64,000 bases of DNA from Collinsella sp. (GCA_019419625.1 DXZO01000069.1:1-64000); one strand, 5' to 3'. Counted from the first letter of the stretch, positions 8,151 to 17,231 are shown. Numbers and translations: made by a program. The notes: generated from the letters alone by a model not told the origin.

Positions 8151-9179
8151 CTACTCGCAGAGCAGCTTAGCGATCTGGACGGCGTTGGTTGCCGCACCCT
8201 TACGGATTTGGTCGCCGCAGCACCAGAAGGTGATGCCACGCGCGGCCTCGGGGTTCGAGATGTCGCGGCGTACGCGACCGACCCAAATCAGGTCCTGGTC
8301 GGAAGTGTCCATCGGCATGGGGAAGCGGTCGTGCGCATCCTCGGCGCTCATGTCGTCAACCAGCTTCACGCCCGGAGCGGCGGCCAGCGCAGCACGGGCC
8401 TCGTCAACCGTAATGTCGCGCTCAAACTCGAGCGTAATGCTCTCGGAGTGAGAGCGCAGCACAGGCACGCGCACGCAGGTGCAGTTCACACGCAGCTCCG
8501 GCAGGTGCATGATCTTGCGGCCCTCGTTCTGCAGCTTCATCTCCTCGGAGGTAAAGCCCTCCTCCTCCTTGACGCCGCCAATTTGCGGAATCAGGTTGCT
8601 CGCGAGCTGGGCGGCAAATGCGCGCGGCTCGGGAATCTCCTCGCCACGGCCCAGGGCGGCCAACTGAGCCTCGAGCTCGGCCATACCGGGAGCGCCAGCA
8701 CCCGAAGCCGCCTGGTACGTCGAGACGATCATGCGCTTCACGCCGGCGAGCTGATGCAGCGGCCACGTGGGAACCAGGCCGATGATGGTCGCGCAGTTGG
8801 GGTTGGCGATCAGGCCGTGATGCCACTTGATATCGTCGGCATTGATCTCGGGCACGACCAGCGGCACCTCGGGATCCATGCGGAAGGCATGGCTGTTGTC
8901 GACCACGACGGCGCCGCGCTTGACGGCCTCGGGCAGCAGCTCCTTGGCGATATCGTCGCCAGCGGCGCCGAGCACAATGTCGCAGCCCTCAAAGGCCTCG
9001 GGGCAAGCTTCCTCAATCACGATCTGCTCGCCGCGGAACTCAACGGTCTTGCCCGCGGAGCGTGCACTTGCCAGCAGCTTGAGCTTGCCAACCGGGAACT
9101 CCTGCTCGTTGAGGCACTCGAGCATCTGGGTGCCCACGGCTCCCGTCGCGCCCAAAATAGCAACCGTGTACTGTTTCAT
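8151..9179 (-). CDS. asd: Aspartate-semialdehyde dehydrogenase
   Basis: Second step of the aspartate family pathway: NADPH-dependent reduction of aspartyl phosphate to aspartate semialdehyde, feeding lysine, threonine and methionine. It has 342 residues. The N-terminal Rossmann motif is VAILGATGAVGTQML. The catalytic cysteine is in LIANPNCATIIGLVPTWPLH, and the substrate-binding histidine region is CVRVPVLRSHSESITLEF. The start at 9179 (MKQYTVAILGATG) follows AAAGGGGGAAGC and fits family alignments; an in-frame ATG 29 codons further upstream is unlikely. It lies downstream of lysC on the same strand, with 173 bases between, so the two may be one unit or separate ones. Confidence 0.95.
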   Translation of the reverse strand: MKQYTVAILGATGAVGTQMLECLNEQEFPVGKLKLLASARSAGKTVEFRGEQIVIEEACPEAFEGCDIVLGAAGDDIAKELLPEAVKRGAVVVDNSHAFRMDPEVPLVVPEINADDIKWHHGLIANPNCATIIGLVPTWPLHQLAGVKRMIVSTYQAASGAGAPGMAELEAQLAALGRGEEIPEPRAFAAQLASNLIPQIGGVKEEEGFTSEEMKLQNEGRKIMHLPELRVNCTCVRVPVLRSHSESITLEFERDITVDEARAALAAAPGVKLVDDMSAEDAHDRFPMPMDTSDQDLIWVGRVRRDISNPEAARGITFWCCGDQIRKGAATNAVQIAKLLCE

Positions 9180-9352
9180 GCTTCCCCCTTTAAAGGTTGT
9201 GGCTTTTGCCCGCACGCCGAGCAGGCCGATTATTGTTGCCAGTGTATACAAGAACAGGGCGGGCACGAAACCCGCCCCGTAGAAACGAAACCGAAACGAA
9301 ACGCCCCACCGTAGATTTTTGAGACATGACCCAATAATCTACCGAGCAGTCG

Positions 9353-10741
9353 CTACTTTTTGAGCGCGGCCAGGGCGGGATCGACCGGCGCGGAAGCCTC
9401 CAAGTCGGAGACCTTCACAATGCCGTTCTCGTCGGAGAAGGCACGGTAAATAGTCTGAATCGCAAGGTCGAAGTCCTTCTCCTCGACACCGATAATGATG
9501 TTGATCTCGTCGCAGCTCTGCGAAATCATACGCACGCTCACGCCGGCCTGGCCAAGCATGCCAAACAGATGGCCCGAGATGCCTGCGCGGCCGCGCAGGT
9601 TACGGCCGACGGTCGCGATAAGTGCCAAGCCCTCGACAACCTCGATCTCGAGCGGCTCGACCTCCTGTTGGATGTCGCCCACGAGTGAGTACAGCGAATC
9701 GTGCACATCCTGCTCCTGCACCACGGCGCCAAAGCGGTCGACACCGGTGGGCATGTGCTCGACGGAAACGTCATAGCGCTCGAAGACCGAAAGCGCACGG
9801 CGCATAAAGCCGACGCGGGGCTTGGTGCGGTCACGGGCGACGTTGATGGCGACAAAACCGCGCTTGCCGGTCACGCCGGTAATGATGGGCTCTGCCTCGC
9901 CCTCGTCAGCCGTCTCGCTAATGATGGTACCGGGGTCCTGCGGCGCATTGGTGTTCTTGATGACCAGCGGAATACCCGCCTCGCGCACGGGGAACACGGC
10001 CTCCTCGTGCAGGACGCTTGCGCCCATGTACGAAAGCTCGCGCAGCTCCTCGTAGGTAACGCGCGCAATGGGCTGAGCCTCGGGAACAATACGCGGATCG
10101 GCAGAATAGAAACCCGAAACGTCGGTCCAGTTCTCGTACAGGTCGGCGCCCAGGCACTTGGCCAGGATCGAGCCCGAGATATCGCCGCCGCCACGATCGA
10201 GCAGCTTGATCTGGCCCTCACGCGTCGCGCCATAGAAACCGGGCATAACAAAGCCGCCCTGCTGGCCGTACTCCTGCACCAGCTCGGAGGTGCGGTTCAT
10301 GCTGAGCGTACCGTCGTGATGGAACGCCACAACCGTCGCGGCGTCCAGGAACGGCAGGCCCAGGTACTCGGACATCAGGCGAGCGGTGAAGTACTCGCCG
10401 CGGCTCACAAGCTCCTCGGTGGAGTAGCCGCCCGAGCGGGCGCGCTCGGCAAAGGCCGCAAACTCCTCGCGGATGGGATAGGTGAGCTCCAGCTCGTCAG
10501 CGATATCAAAATAGCGCTGGCCAATGTCCTCGAGCAGCTCCTCACATGACACGTGATACTTAACGTGAGCGTTAACCAGGTAGAGCAGGTCGGTCACCTT
10601 GGTGTCGCCCTTAAAGCGGCGACCGCAGGCAGAAACCACCACAAAACGGCGAGCCGGGTCGGCATCGACGATGGCCTTGATCTTCTTGAAGTGTTCGGCG
10701 TCGGCGACCGACGAGCCGCCAAACTTGGCAATCTTAATCAT
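9353..10741 (-). CDS. lysC: Aspartate kinase
   Basis: First step of the aspartate pathway: phosphorylation of L-aspartate. It has 462 residues. The N-terminal kinase motif is IAKFGGSSVADAEHF, and the substrate/ATP region is LDRGGGDISGSILAKCL with the ENWTDVSGFYSADPRIV segment. Two C-terminal ACT domains follow (from about 300, RVGFMRRALSVFERYDVSVEHMPTGVD, and about 385, LIATVGRNLRGRAGISGHLF), which normally carry feedback inhibition by lysine or threonine. The length matches monofunctional class I-like enzymes. It diverges from thrC across about 100 bases, which must contain both promoters. No homoserine dehydrogenase gene is in the window. Confidence 0.95.
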   Translation of the reverse strand: MIKIAKFGGSSVADAEHFKKIKAIVDADPARRFVVVSACGRRFKGDTKVTDLLYLVNAHVKYHVSCEELLEDIGQRYFDIADELELTYPIREEFAAFAERARSGGYSTEELVSRGEYFTARLMSEYLGLPFLDAATVVAFHHDGTLSMNRTSELVQEYGQQGGFVMPGFYGATREGQIKLLDRGGGDISGSILAKCLGADLYENWTDVSGFYSADPRIVPEAQPIARVTYEELRELSYMGASVLHEEAVFPVREAGIPLVIKNTNAPQDPGTIISETADEGEAEPIITGVTGKRGFVAINVARDRTKPRVGFMRRALSVFERYDVSVEHMPTGVDRFGAVVQEQDVHDSLYSLVGDIQQEVEPLEIEVVEGLALIATVGRNLRGRAGISGHLFGMLGQAGVSVRMISQSCDEINIIIGVEEKDFDLAIQTIYRAFSDENGIVKVSDLEASAPVDPALAALKK

Positions 10742-10845
10742 GGGCTGGAGGTTACCTTTCTAAAAAGCCTCTGCGAACCTATTTTGCACGCTCTGATACC
10801 ATGGTTTCACCGATTGGGACCAAGGTATCCGAGGAGCACTGTTAT

Positions 10846-12363
10846 ATGGGAACTTATCATAGTACACGAGGACGCACTTTATCATGCTCAAGTAAGGTGG
10901 CAATCCGCACCGGCATAGCTCCCGACGGGGGTTTGTTTGTCTCGGACGAGCTTGGCACCCAGCAGGTCGATATCAGCTCGCTTGCCCATAAATCGTACTT
11001 TGAAATCGCTCAAAATGTGTTGGGAATGTTACTGAACGATTACACGGGCGAAGAAATTTCGGCCTGTGTGAATGAGGCATACCGCGGCACGTTCGCGAGC
11101 GAAGAGGTCACGCCGCTCGTCAAACTCGACGCCGCACCGGGCGCCGACGCCCCTCAGACCTATGTGATGGAGCTCTTTGGCGGCCCCACGAGCGCCTTTA
11201 AGGACGTCGCCTTGCAGATGCTCCCCCGCCTTATGGCCCGCACCTCTGCCAAGGACGGCGGCGCCGAGCGCATCATGATCGTCACCGCCACGTCGGGCGA
11301 CACCGGCAAGGCCGCGCTCGCCGGTTTTGCCGACGCTCCGGGCACGGGCATCACCGTCTTTTATCCCGAGGGCAAGGTCAGCCGCGTCCAGAATCTGCAG
11401 ATGTCCACGCAGGAGGGCGACAACGTCGCCGTCTGCGGCATCCGCGGCAACTTTGACGACGCTCAGAGCGCCGTCAAGCGCATCTTTGCCGATAAGGAGC
11501 TTGCCGAGCGTCTAGAGGCAGCCGGCACCGTGCTTTCGAGCGCCAACTCCATCAACGTCGGCCGTCTGGTGCCGCAGGTCGTCTACTACTTTGCCGCCTA
11601 TGCGCAGCTGCTGCGCGCCGGCGCTATCGAGGCTGGCGACGCTGTTGAGTTCTGTGTTCCCACCGGCAACTTTGGCGATATCTTGGCCGGCTACTACGCC
11701 AAGCGCATGGGTCTGCCCGTCGCCAAGCTCGTCGTGGCGAGCGACAAGAACAACGTGCTTGCCGACTTCCTGACCACCGGCGTTTACGACCGTAACCGCC
11801 CGTTCTTCACGACCATTTCACCGTCGATGGACATCCTTATTAGCTCCAACCTGGAGCGCATGCTCTATTTCCTGTCCGATGGCGACTGCGAGCTCGTTGC
11901 CGGCCTTATGGAGCAGCTGGCACAGACTGGTCGCTACGAGGTTCCCGCCGACCTGCTGGCAAAGATTCAGAGCGTCTTTGGCTGCGGTTGGGCCAGCGAG
12001 GACGAGGTCCGCGCTGCCATCAAGAACTGCTGGGATGCAAACGGCTATGTGATCGACCCGCACACCGCTTGCGGCTATCACGTCTTTGAAAAGGTCGCCC
12101 CCGCCGAGGGCGCCAAGGCCCGCGTGCTGCTTTCGACCGCCAGCCCCTACAAGTTCCCGCGCGCCTGCTGCGACGCCCTGGGCCTCAACGTTCCCGATGA
12201 TGATTTTGAGGCTATGCGTGTGCTCGAGCAGGCCACCAACACGGTCGCCCCGACCCAGCTCGCCGAGCTCGAGTCCAAGCCCGTCCGCTTCGAAGACGTC
12301 TGCGACGTCGATGAGATGGCAAGCTACGTCGAGTCTGCAGCAAAACGAATGAGCACCAACTAA
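10846..12363 (+). CDS. thrC: Threonine synthase
   Basis: PLP enzyme converting O-phospho-homoserine to threonine, 505 residues. The PLP lysine lies in ELFGGPTSAFKDVALQMLPR. The phosphate-binding loop appears as TATSGDTGKAALAGF, and SSANSINVGRLVPQVVYYF and FCVPTGNFGDILAGYYAKRM are typical of the long (E. coli/yeast-type) subclass. I chose ATG at 10846 (MGTYHSTRG, GAGGAG ten bases upstream) rather than ATG at 10801. The sequence before 10846 is not family-like, whereas YHSTRG is the expected N-terminus. A terminator and a structured element separate it from thrB. Confidence 0.95.
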   Translation: MGTYHSTRGRTLSCSSKVAIRTGIAPDGGLFVSDELGTQQVDISSLAHKSYFEIAQNVLGMLLNDYTGEEISACVNEAYRGTFASEEVTPLVKLDAAPGADAPQTYVMELFGGPTSAFKDVALQMLPRLMARTSAKDGGAERIMIVTATSGDTGKAALAGFADAPGTGITVFYPEGKVSRVQNLQMSTQEGDNVAVCGIRGNFDDAQSAVKRIFADKELAERLEAAGTVLSSANSINVGRLVPQVVYYFAAYAQLLRAGAIEAGDAVEFCVPTGNFGDILAGYYAKRMGLPVAKLVVASDKNNVLADFLTTGVYDRNRPFFTTISPSMDILISSNLERMLYFLSDGDCELVAGLMEQLAQTGRYEVPADLLAKIQSVFGCGWASEDEVRAAIKNCWDANGYVIDPHTACGYHVFEKVAPAEGAKARVLLSTASPYKFPRACCDALGLNVPDDDFEAMRVLEQATNTVAPTQLAELESKPVRFEDVCDVDEMASYVESAAKRMSTN

Positions 12364-12375
12364 ACCCCTTATTAA

Positions 12376-12408
12376 GCGCCGGCGAAAGCCGGCGCACCTT
12401 CTTTTTAT
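12376..12408 (+). terminator. Terminator after thrC
   Basis: GCGCCGGC-GAAA-GCCGGCGC (12376-12395) followed by ACCTTCTTTTTATT. It is a compact GNRA-loop hairpin with a T-rich tail, 12 bases past the thrC stop. Confidence 0.8.
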
Positions 12409-12438
12409 TAAGCTTTCGGGATGATGACGAGCATGCGA

Positions 12439-12550
12439 GCGGGTCTGCCTGTTTAGTTCGTCGCGAGTTCCGCACGAGCCGGAAAGCACTTAATGTGCTT
12501 TCCGAGCGAGCCAGGACTGCCCGAGCAGCGAACTAAACAGGCAGACCGCC
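12439..12550. repeat. Nested hairpin element E5 between thrC and thrB
   Basis: Outer stem of 19 perfect base pairs (12442-12460 with 12529-12547). The inner hairpin is GGAAAGCAC-TTAAT-GTGCTTTCC (12481-12503). The large internal loops contain TTCCGCA (12468-12474) and AGGAC (12513-12517), recalling the E1-E4 family, but the layout is otherwise different. The segment after the inner hairpin, GAGCGAG, resembles that of E6 at 45.7 kb. The thrB ribosome site begins right after it. Confidence 0.65.
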
Positions 12551-12562
12551 CAGGAGATTCCC

Positions 12563-13444
12563 ATGATCAAGATCACCGTCCCAGCAACAAGCGCCAACTT
12601 GGGCATTGGCTACGACACCCTCGGCATGGCCGTCAGCCTCTACTCGCACTTCACCTTTGAGCGCGCCGACAAGCTCACCATCACGGGTTGCCCCGAGGAG
12701 TTCCAAAACGAGAACAACCTAGTCTACGTGAGCTTTGTGGATGCGCTGGCCGCATGGGGCGAGCCGGCTTTTCCCGTTGCCATCGACATTCAGACCGATG
12801 TGCCCGTCGCCCGCGGCCTGGGTTCCAGCTCCACCTGCGTCGTCGCGGGCATCATGGCAGCCGCCGCGCTGACGGGCCACACCGTCGACCGCGCCGAGCT
12901 CGTCCGCATCGCCACCGAGGTCGAGGGCCATCCCGACAACGTCGCCCCCGCTATCCTGGGCGGCGCCGTCTGTTCCTTTACGCCGACCGATTCGCTCCCC
13001 CAGTGCCTGCGCTACGAGGTGAGCGATCGCCTGCGTTTTATTACCGTGATTCCGCCCTACGAGGTACAAACGAGTGAGGCGCGCAAGGTCGTGCCGCAGG
13101 AGATTCCACTCTCCACCGCCGTATGGCAAATGGGCCGCATCGCCGGCATGACGCGCGGCCTGGAGACCGGCGACCTGGATCTGATTGCCGCCGCCAATGA
13201 CGACCGCATCCAAGAGCCGTATCGCCGTCGTCTGATTCCCGACTACAACGCCGTGCGCGACACCTGCCTTAACGGCGGCGCCAAGACCATCTGGATCAGT
13301 GGCTCCGGCTCGACCCTTATGGCTGTAACCGACGACACCATCGTGGCAAAGTTCCTGCAGGTCAAGCTGCGCGAGCAGTTCCCCAAGTGTGAGACGCATA
13401 TTTTGACGTGCGACACCGAGGGCGCTCAAATCGAGTACCTGTAG
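12563..13444 (+). CDS. thrB: Homoserine kinase
   Basis: GHMP-family kinase forming O-phosphohomoserine, the ThrC substrate. It has 293 residues. The N-terminal VPATSANLGIGYDTLGMAV matches the family start. The GHMP ATP-binding motif is PVARGLGSSSTCVVAGIMAA, followed by EVEGHPDNVAPAILGG, and the C-terminal glycine-rich motif is IWISGSGSTLMAV. The start follows AGGAGATTCCC. It is downstream of thrC but separated by a terminator and the E5 structure, so it may have its own promoter or depend on readthrough. Its last codons form part of the outermost arm of element E2. Confidence 0.95.
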   Translation: MIKITVPATSANLGIGYDTLGMAVSLYSHFTFERADKLTITGCPEEFQNENNLVYVSFVDALAAWGEPAFPVAIDIQTDVPVARGLGSSSTCVVAGIMAAAALTGHTVDRAELVRIATEVEGHPDNVAPAILGGAVCSFTPTDSLPQCLRYEVSDRLRFITVIPPYEVQTSEARKVVPQEIPLSTAVWQMGRIAGMTRGLETGDLDLIAAANDDRIQEPYRRRLIPDYNAVRDTCLNGGAKTIWISGSGSTLMAVTDDTIVAKFLQVKLREQFPKCETHILTCDTEGAQIEYL

Positions 13445-13621
13445 ACATCGCCGATCGGTCTGTCCGGGCCACCCAGGGGCATCCCCTTAAAAACGTCCTC
13501 GCACTTGAGGCCCGCTTATCCTGCTCCTTCGGAGCTGCGGATAAGCGGGCCTCGTGCTGCGGAATGTTTTTAAGGGGATGCCCCTGGGTGGCCCTATGGC
13601 AACGTGGCTAGCGATGTCTAC
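13441..13621 (-). repeat. Nested hairpin element E2 (TCCGCA/GAGGAC family, minus orientation)
   Basis: Outer stem of 28 perfect base pairs (13466-13493 with 13567-13594). An outermost 11-bp arm, GTAGACATCGC/GCGATGTCTAC (13441-13451, 13611-13621), includes the thrB stop codon. On the minus strand the internal loop reads ATTCCGCA opposite GAGGAC. The middle stem is GCAC/GTGC with a two-base AA bulge, then an inner stem AGGCCCGCTTATCC, and a GCTCC-GAA-GGAGC tip. It lies between the convergent thrB and engB genes. Confidence 0.85.
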
Positions 13622-13702
13622 AGGGACCCACACTTTGAAGGGGCGCCGGGCTGAAATTATGGCTTTTTATTGGTAGGGGCTCTTGCTAGACTGAAGCACT
13701 TA

Positions 13703-14293
13703 TTAGAGGCACGCCTCGGCAATGCGGCGCTTGAGCTCGTCGATGCCCACACCGGTTTGGGAGCTTGTGATGATTACGTTTTCGGCCGGGACGTTGAGCT
13801 GCTTTTTGATGGCTGCTGCCTGGCGGGCCTGCTGGGTGCGGCTGAGCTTGTCGGCTTTGGTGAGGCAGACGATAAAGTTGAACTCGTTGCCCTGCAGGTA
13901 GTCGATCATGTCATGATCGAGCTTGCTGGGGTCGTGACGAATGTCAACCAGCGATACGACCAGGTTAAAGCTGCGCTCGGAGTCAAAGAAGTCGCCAATA
14001 AGCTCGGCCCAGCGGTCGCGCTCGGCCTTGGAGCGACGGGCGAAACCATAGCCCGGCAGGTCGACGAAGTGCACGTCGTCGGCCTCGAAGAAATTGATGT
14101 TGCTTGTCTTGCCCGGTGTGCTCGAAACCTTGACCAGGTTCTTGCGGCCAAAGAGCTTGTTCATAATCGACGACTTGCCCACATTGGAGCGGCCGACAAA
14201 GCTCACTTCGGGGCAGGTGGACTCGGGAATCTGCGAAACCTTGCCGTAGCTGGCGACGAACTTGGCAAGCTGGTAGTTAATGGAATCGGCCAT
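13703..14293 (-). CDS. engB: Ribosome biogenesis GTP-binding protein EngB/YsxC
   Basis: Essential TRAFAC-class GTPase acting in late large-subunit ribosome assembly. It has 196 residues. G1 is FVGRSNVGKSSIMNKLFG, G2 includes STPGKTSNINFF, G3 is FVDLPGYGFA, G4 is CLTKADKL and G5 is IITSSQTGVG. All five motifs are intact. The start is ATG at 14293 (MADSINYQLAKFV), with AAGGAG five bases upstream. It probably shares a transcript with mtnN, whose gene lies 38 bases upstream. Confidence 0.95.
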   Translation of the reverse strand: MADSINYQLAKFVASYGKVSQIPESTCPEVSFVGRSNVGKSSIMNKLFGRKNLVKVSSTPGKTSNINFFEADDVHFVDLPGYGFARRSKAERDRWAELIGDFFDSERSFNLVVSLVDIRHDPSKLDHDMIDYLQGNEFNFIVCLTKADKLSRTQQARQAAAIKKQLNVPAENVIITSSQTGVGIDELKRRIAEACL

Positions 14294-14331
14294 GGACACT
14301 CCTTGGTCGTAGGTTCTTACAAAAGAGCGCG

Positions 14332-15072
14332 CTATTGCGCGGCGGCAATGCGGCGGACGATATCGAGCGTGATGTTACTTGCGACACGCGCGTACTCAAA
14401 CAGATCGAACTCTCGATCGCAAATTGCATCGTACGCCTCGTCACAATTATCGCTGATAGCGCGCAACACCAGGCAATCGACACCATTTTTGGTTGCGACA
14501 TGAGCAATCGCCGCGCCCTCCATGCCGACACAATCGGCATGTGTCGCTTCGATAGCGTCGTTACGCATGGCGGCGCCCGTCACAAAGCGGTTACCCGTGG
14601 CAATCGTGCCGACCAAGAACTGTTTGGTGCCCTCGCTCGAAGCGACTGCATTTGTCGAAGCGTCAACGAACCCACGCTCAGCAAGCACGTCGACGGCAAT
14701 ATCGACCAGCGCGGACGTCGAACCAAACTCCTCAAGCCCCGGTGCGGACTCGGCGATAAGCGCGGTATCGGTATCCAGATAGCGCAGGCGTTTGCCAATG
14801 ACCACGTCGTCGATATGGAGCTTGGGGTTCAAACCGCCCGCAATGCCCGAAAACACAACAGCCTGCGGAGCATACTTGCTAATGAGGTGCTGTGTTGCAG
14901 CGGCGGCGTTCACCGTGCCCATGCCCGCCGTTGTGGCGACAACTGTCAGGCCATCGAGCTCGCCGCTCACAACGGTCAAGCCTGCCTCCCGTGCCTCGCA
15001 AACGTCGCTCAGCTCTTCCTTAATCTGCATGATCTCTTTTTCGAGCGCACCGATAATCGCGATGGTAGCCAT
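14332..15072 (-). CDS. mtnN: 5'-methylthioadenosine/S-adenosylhomocysteine nucleosidase
   Basis: Cleaves MTA and SAH to adenine plus the thioribose or homocysteine moiety, in methionine salvage and SAM by-product recycling. It has 246 residues. The N-terminus ATIAIIGALEKEIMQIKE carries the catalytic Glu region. VVFSGIAGGLNPKLHIDDVVIG and VGMEGAAIAHVATKNGVDCLVLRAISD (the Met-Glu substrate-binding segment and catalytic Asp) are classic for MTAN. The start at 15072 was preferred over an in-frame start four codons upstream because MATIAIIGA matches the family. Confidence 0.93.
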   Translation of the reverse strand: MATIAIIGALEKEIMQIKEELSDVCEAREAGLTVVSGELDGLTVVATTAGMGTVNAAAATQHLISKYAPQAVVFSGIAGGLNPKLHIDDVVIGKRLRYLDTDTALIAESAPGLEEFGSTSALVDIAVDVLAERGFVDASTNAVASSEGTKQFLVGTIATGNRFVTGAAMRNDAIEATHADCVGMEGAAIAHVATKNGVDCLVLRAISDNCDEAYDAICDREFDLFEYARVASNITLDIVRRIAAAQ

Positions 15073-15150
15073 ACCATTCCCCAAACCTATACAAAATTCT
15101 CAACCACGGTATGGTACCAGCATTTTGTTTGACCTCGCCAAACGAACACG

Positions 15151-15339
15151 CTAAGCCAGTGCAGCTCGCGTATCAAACAGCGCCTTTGCAATCGCGGCCG
15201 TAACCTCGCTCGAGCGGTCGCTCCACGGCATCGATGTCATGACGCTCATGACATAGGTACGGCCATCGATGTCGATAAGGCCCGCATCGCATGTCGAATA
15301 GCAACCATCCTCGCTAATCCAGCCTGCCTTGTTGCACAT
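15151..15339 (-). pseudogene. C-terminal remnant of a serine hydrolase (beta-lactamase class A-like)
   Basis: A 62-codon open frame: MCNKAGWISEDGCYSTC, then DAGLIDIDGRTYVMSVMTSM, ending FDTRAALA. This looks like the last part of a class A beta-lactamase-like or D-Ala-D-Ala-type serine hydrolase. NKAG occupies the place of the K-T/S-G motif, and the following strand reads through to the C-terminal helix. The Ser-x-x-Lys and SDN motifs are absent, and nothing upstream in any frame continues it before pflA ends at 15371. It is probably a deletion remnant joined at about 15340. Identification is from sequence style only. Confidence 0.5.
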
Positions 15340-15370
15340 CTTAAAGGGTAGTCAATTTGGGACGGGCTTG

Positions 15371-16189
15371 TTAGCCAATGGCCGACCTGAGCTCCGCACG
15401 GCGCTTTTTCATGCCGGCCATGACGGCGTTGCGCAGCTCGGGCATGCGTGCGGTATCCATCTGGGGCACGCCCTCGAGCTTATAGGGAATACCCAGTTGC
15501 TCGTACTTGACGACACCCATCGTGTGATACGGCAGCATTTCCAGGCCCACCACGTTGTGCCATGGAGCGATGAGGCGACCGAGCTTCTCGCACTCCTCCA
15601 CCGTGTCGGTAATGCCCGGCACCACCACGTGGCGAATAACAACCTTGATCTTGCGACGTGCAAGCTCATCGCCAAACGCCAAGATGCGTGCGGGATCGCA
15701 ACCGGTCAGCTTTTTATGCTCGACCGGGTCGGCATGCTTAATATCGAGCAGTACCATGTCGGTCTCGTTGAGCACGGCATCGAACTTCTCCGGATGCTTG
15801 GGATCAAATGCATAGCCACAGCTATCTAGGCAGGTATGCACACGGCCATCGGGATTGTTGTGCATTGCACGGAACAGGTCGGCCAAAAACTCGGGCTGCA
15901 GGAGCGGTTCGCCACCCGAAACGGTAATGCCGCCGCTACGGTAGAACTCATGGTTGCTCTGGAACTCGTCCATGAGATGCTCGACGGTCACCATCGTGCC
16001 GCCGTTAACAGACCAGGTATCGGGATTGTGGCAATACGCGCAGCGCATGGGACAGCCCTGAACAAACACCACAAAGCGGATGCCGGGTCCGTCGACCGTT
16101 CCCATCGTCTCGATCGAATGCACGCGACCCAGGGCATACGCAGAGTCCTCGGGATGAGCATCCACACCCTCAAGCGTCATCTCAGCCAT
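15371..16189 (-). CDS. pflA: Pyruvate formate-lyase activating enzyme
   Basis: Radical SAM enzyme that installs the glycyl radical on pyruvate formate-lyase. It has 272 residues. The CxxxCxxC cluster motif is PMRCAYCHNPDTW. GGITVSGGEPLLQPEFLADLF is the GGE motif binding SAM, and YHTMGVVKYEQLGIPYKLEGV is the conserved C-terminal signature. MGTVDGPGIRFVVFVQGCP is diagnostic of PflA. It is encoded downstream of the split lyase genes, with the DegV gene between. In this genome its substrate glycine is on the separate 83-residue protein at 17670. Confidence 0.95.
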   Translation of the reverse strand: MAEMTLEGVDAHPEDSAYALGRVHSIETMGTVDGPGIRFVVFVQGCPMRCAYCHNPDTWSVNGGTMVTVEHLMDEFQSNHEFYRSGGITVSGGEPLLQPEFLADLFRAMHNNPDGRVHTCLDSCGYAFDPKHPEKFDAVLNETDMVLLDIKHADPVEHKKLTGCDPARILAFGDELARRKIKVVIRHVVVPGITDTVEECEKLGRLIAPWHNVVGLEMLPYHTMGVVKYEQLGIPYKLEGVPQMDTARMPELRNAVMAGMKKRRAELRSAIG

Positions 16190-16376
16190 TCCCGCAACCT
16201 TGCCTCTCTTTGGTTTTTGTCAATTAAAATGCCAGAGCCATTCTAGCCCATACGCCTGATGGCGAAACGGTTTAGCGGTCAATTTGATCGTCCTATTTGA
16301 CTCCACGCAAAAGCGGCGGGAAGGTCGTCACAACCCGCTCGCCGCCGAAGCAATAGAAATTGATAGACGCCAGGCC

Positions 16377-17231
16377 CTACGCCTTAAGCGTAAGCACCGC
16401 GCCAAAGGCGGTCGGGCCGCAGTGGCTCGAGATGACGCCGCCGACCTGAGTCCAGGTAACGTCCTTAAAGCCCAGGTCGTGCGCATAGACTTCCATATCG
16501 TCGCGCAGCTCCTCGGAAAGGCCCACTGAATACGCCAAACCAATGTGCGAGTAATCAATATCGCCCTTCGCAACCATGTGGTCAATAAAGGCACGGGCAC
16601 ATTTGAGCATAGAGCCGCGGAGCTTCTTGGTCGCCACGAATTTGCCACCCGTTACCTCAATGCAGGGCTTAATCTTGAGCAGATGGGCGCCAAGAAACGC
16701 GACGTTGGACAAGCGACCACCCGCCTTAAGGAAGGCAAGGTCCGTAGGAACAAAGCCCAGCAGCACGCGGTCCATCACCGAATTGGTAAAGGCGAAAATC
16801 TCGTCGACGGTGGCATCCGGATGGGCTTCGATATACTTGGCGGTCTCAACGGCGACAAGCGACTGGCCCACCGACACAAAGCGCGTATCCATGGAGAAGA
16901 CGTAATCGTGGCCCTTTGCCGCAATCTTCGACGACTGATGTGAGCAGGTCGTAACCTCGGAATACGCAAGATGCAAAATGGTCGCATCGGGCCGCTCGGC
17001 GTGGATGCGGTCGTACACATGCGCAAAATCCGCCGGCGAGCAACCGCTGGTCTTGGGCATCACACCAAACTCGTTGCAGCGCGAGTAAATCTCAAGCGGG
17101 TCGATCGATCCGTCTTCGACGGTCTCGTCACCAATCGTGACATGCATGGGCACGCGCACGATGCCATAGCGCTCGCAGAGCTCCGGCGTCACATCCGAAC
17201 CAGACTCAACCACGATTACGTACTTGCCCAT
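16377..17231 (-). CDS. DegV family fatty-acid-binding protein
   Basis: A 284-residue DegV/EDD-domain protein. Relatives bind a fatty acid and, as FakB, present it to the kinase FakA for incorporation into phospholipid. Family features are YVIVVESGSDVTPELCERYGIVRVPMHVTIGDE, TSGCSPADFAHVYD (the T-S phosphate/carboxylate motif) and SSHCGPTAFGAV at the C-terminus. I start at MGKYVIVV; upstream ATGs within 10 bases (MIMGKY) are alternatives. It sits between pflA and the lyase genes. No FakA gene is in the window, and the link to pyruvate metabolism is positional only. Confidence 0.88.
   Translation of the reverse strand: MGKYVIVVESGSDVTPELCERYGIVRVPMHVTIGDETVEDGSIDPLEIYSRCNEFGVMPKTSGCSPADFAHVYDRIHAERPDATILHLAYSEVTTCSHQSSKIAAKGHDYVFSMDTRFVSVGQSLVAVETAKYIEAHPDATVDEIFAFTNSVMDRVLLGFVPTDLAFLKAGGRLSNVAFLGAHLLKIKPCIEVTGGKFVATKKLRGSMLKCARAFIDHMVAKGDIDYSHIGLAYSVGLSEELRDDMEVYAHDLGFKDVTWTQVGGVISSHCGPTAFGAVLTLKA

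Noticed and set aside
10742..10845. T-box or lysine riboswitch between lysC and thrC
   Set aside because: Only 104 bases separate the two divergent starts, and no T-box sequence or lysine-riboswitch core is visible.
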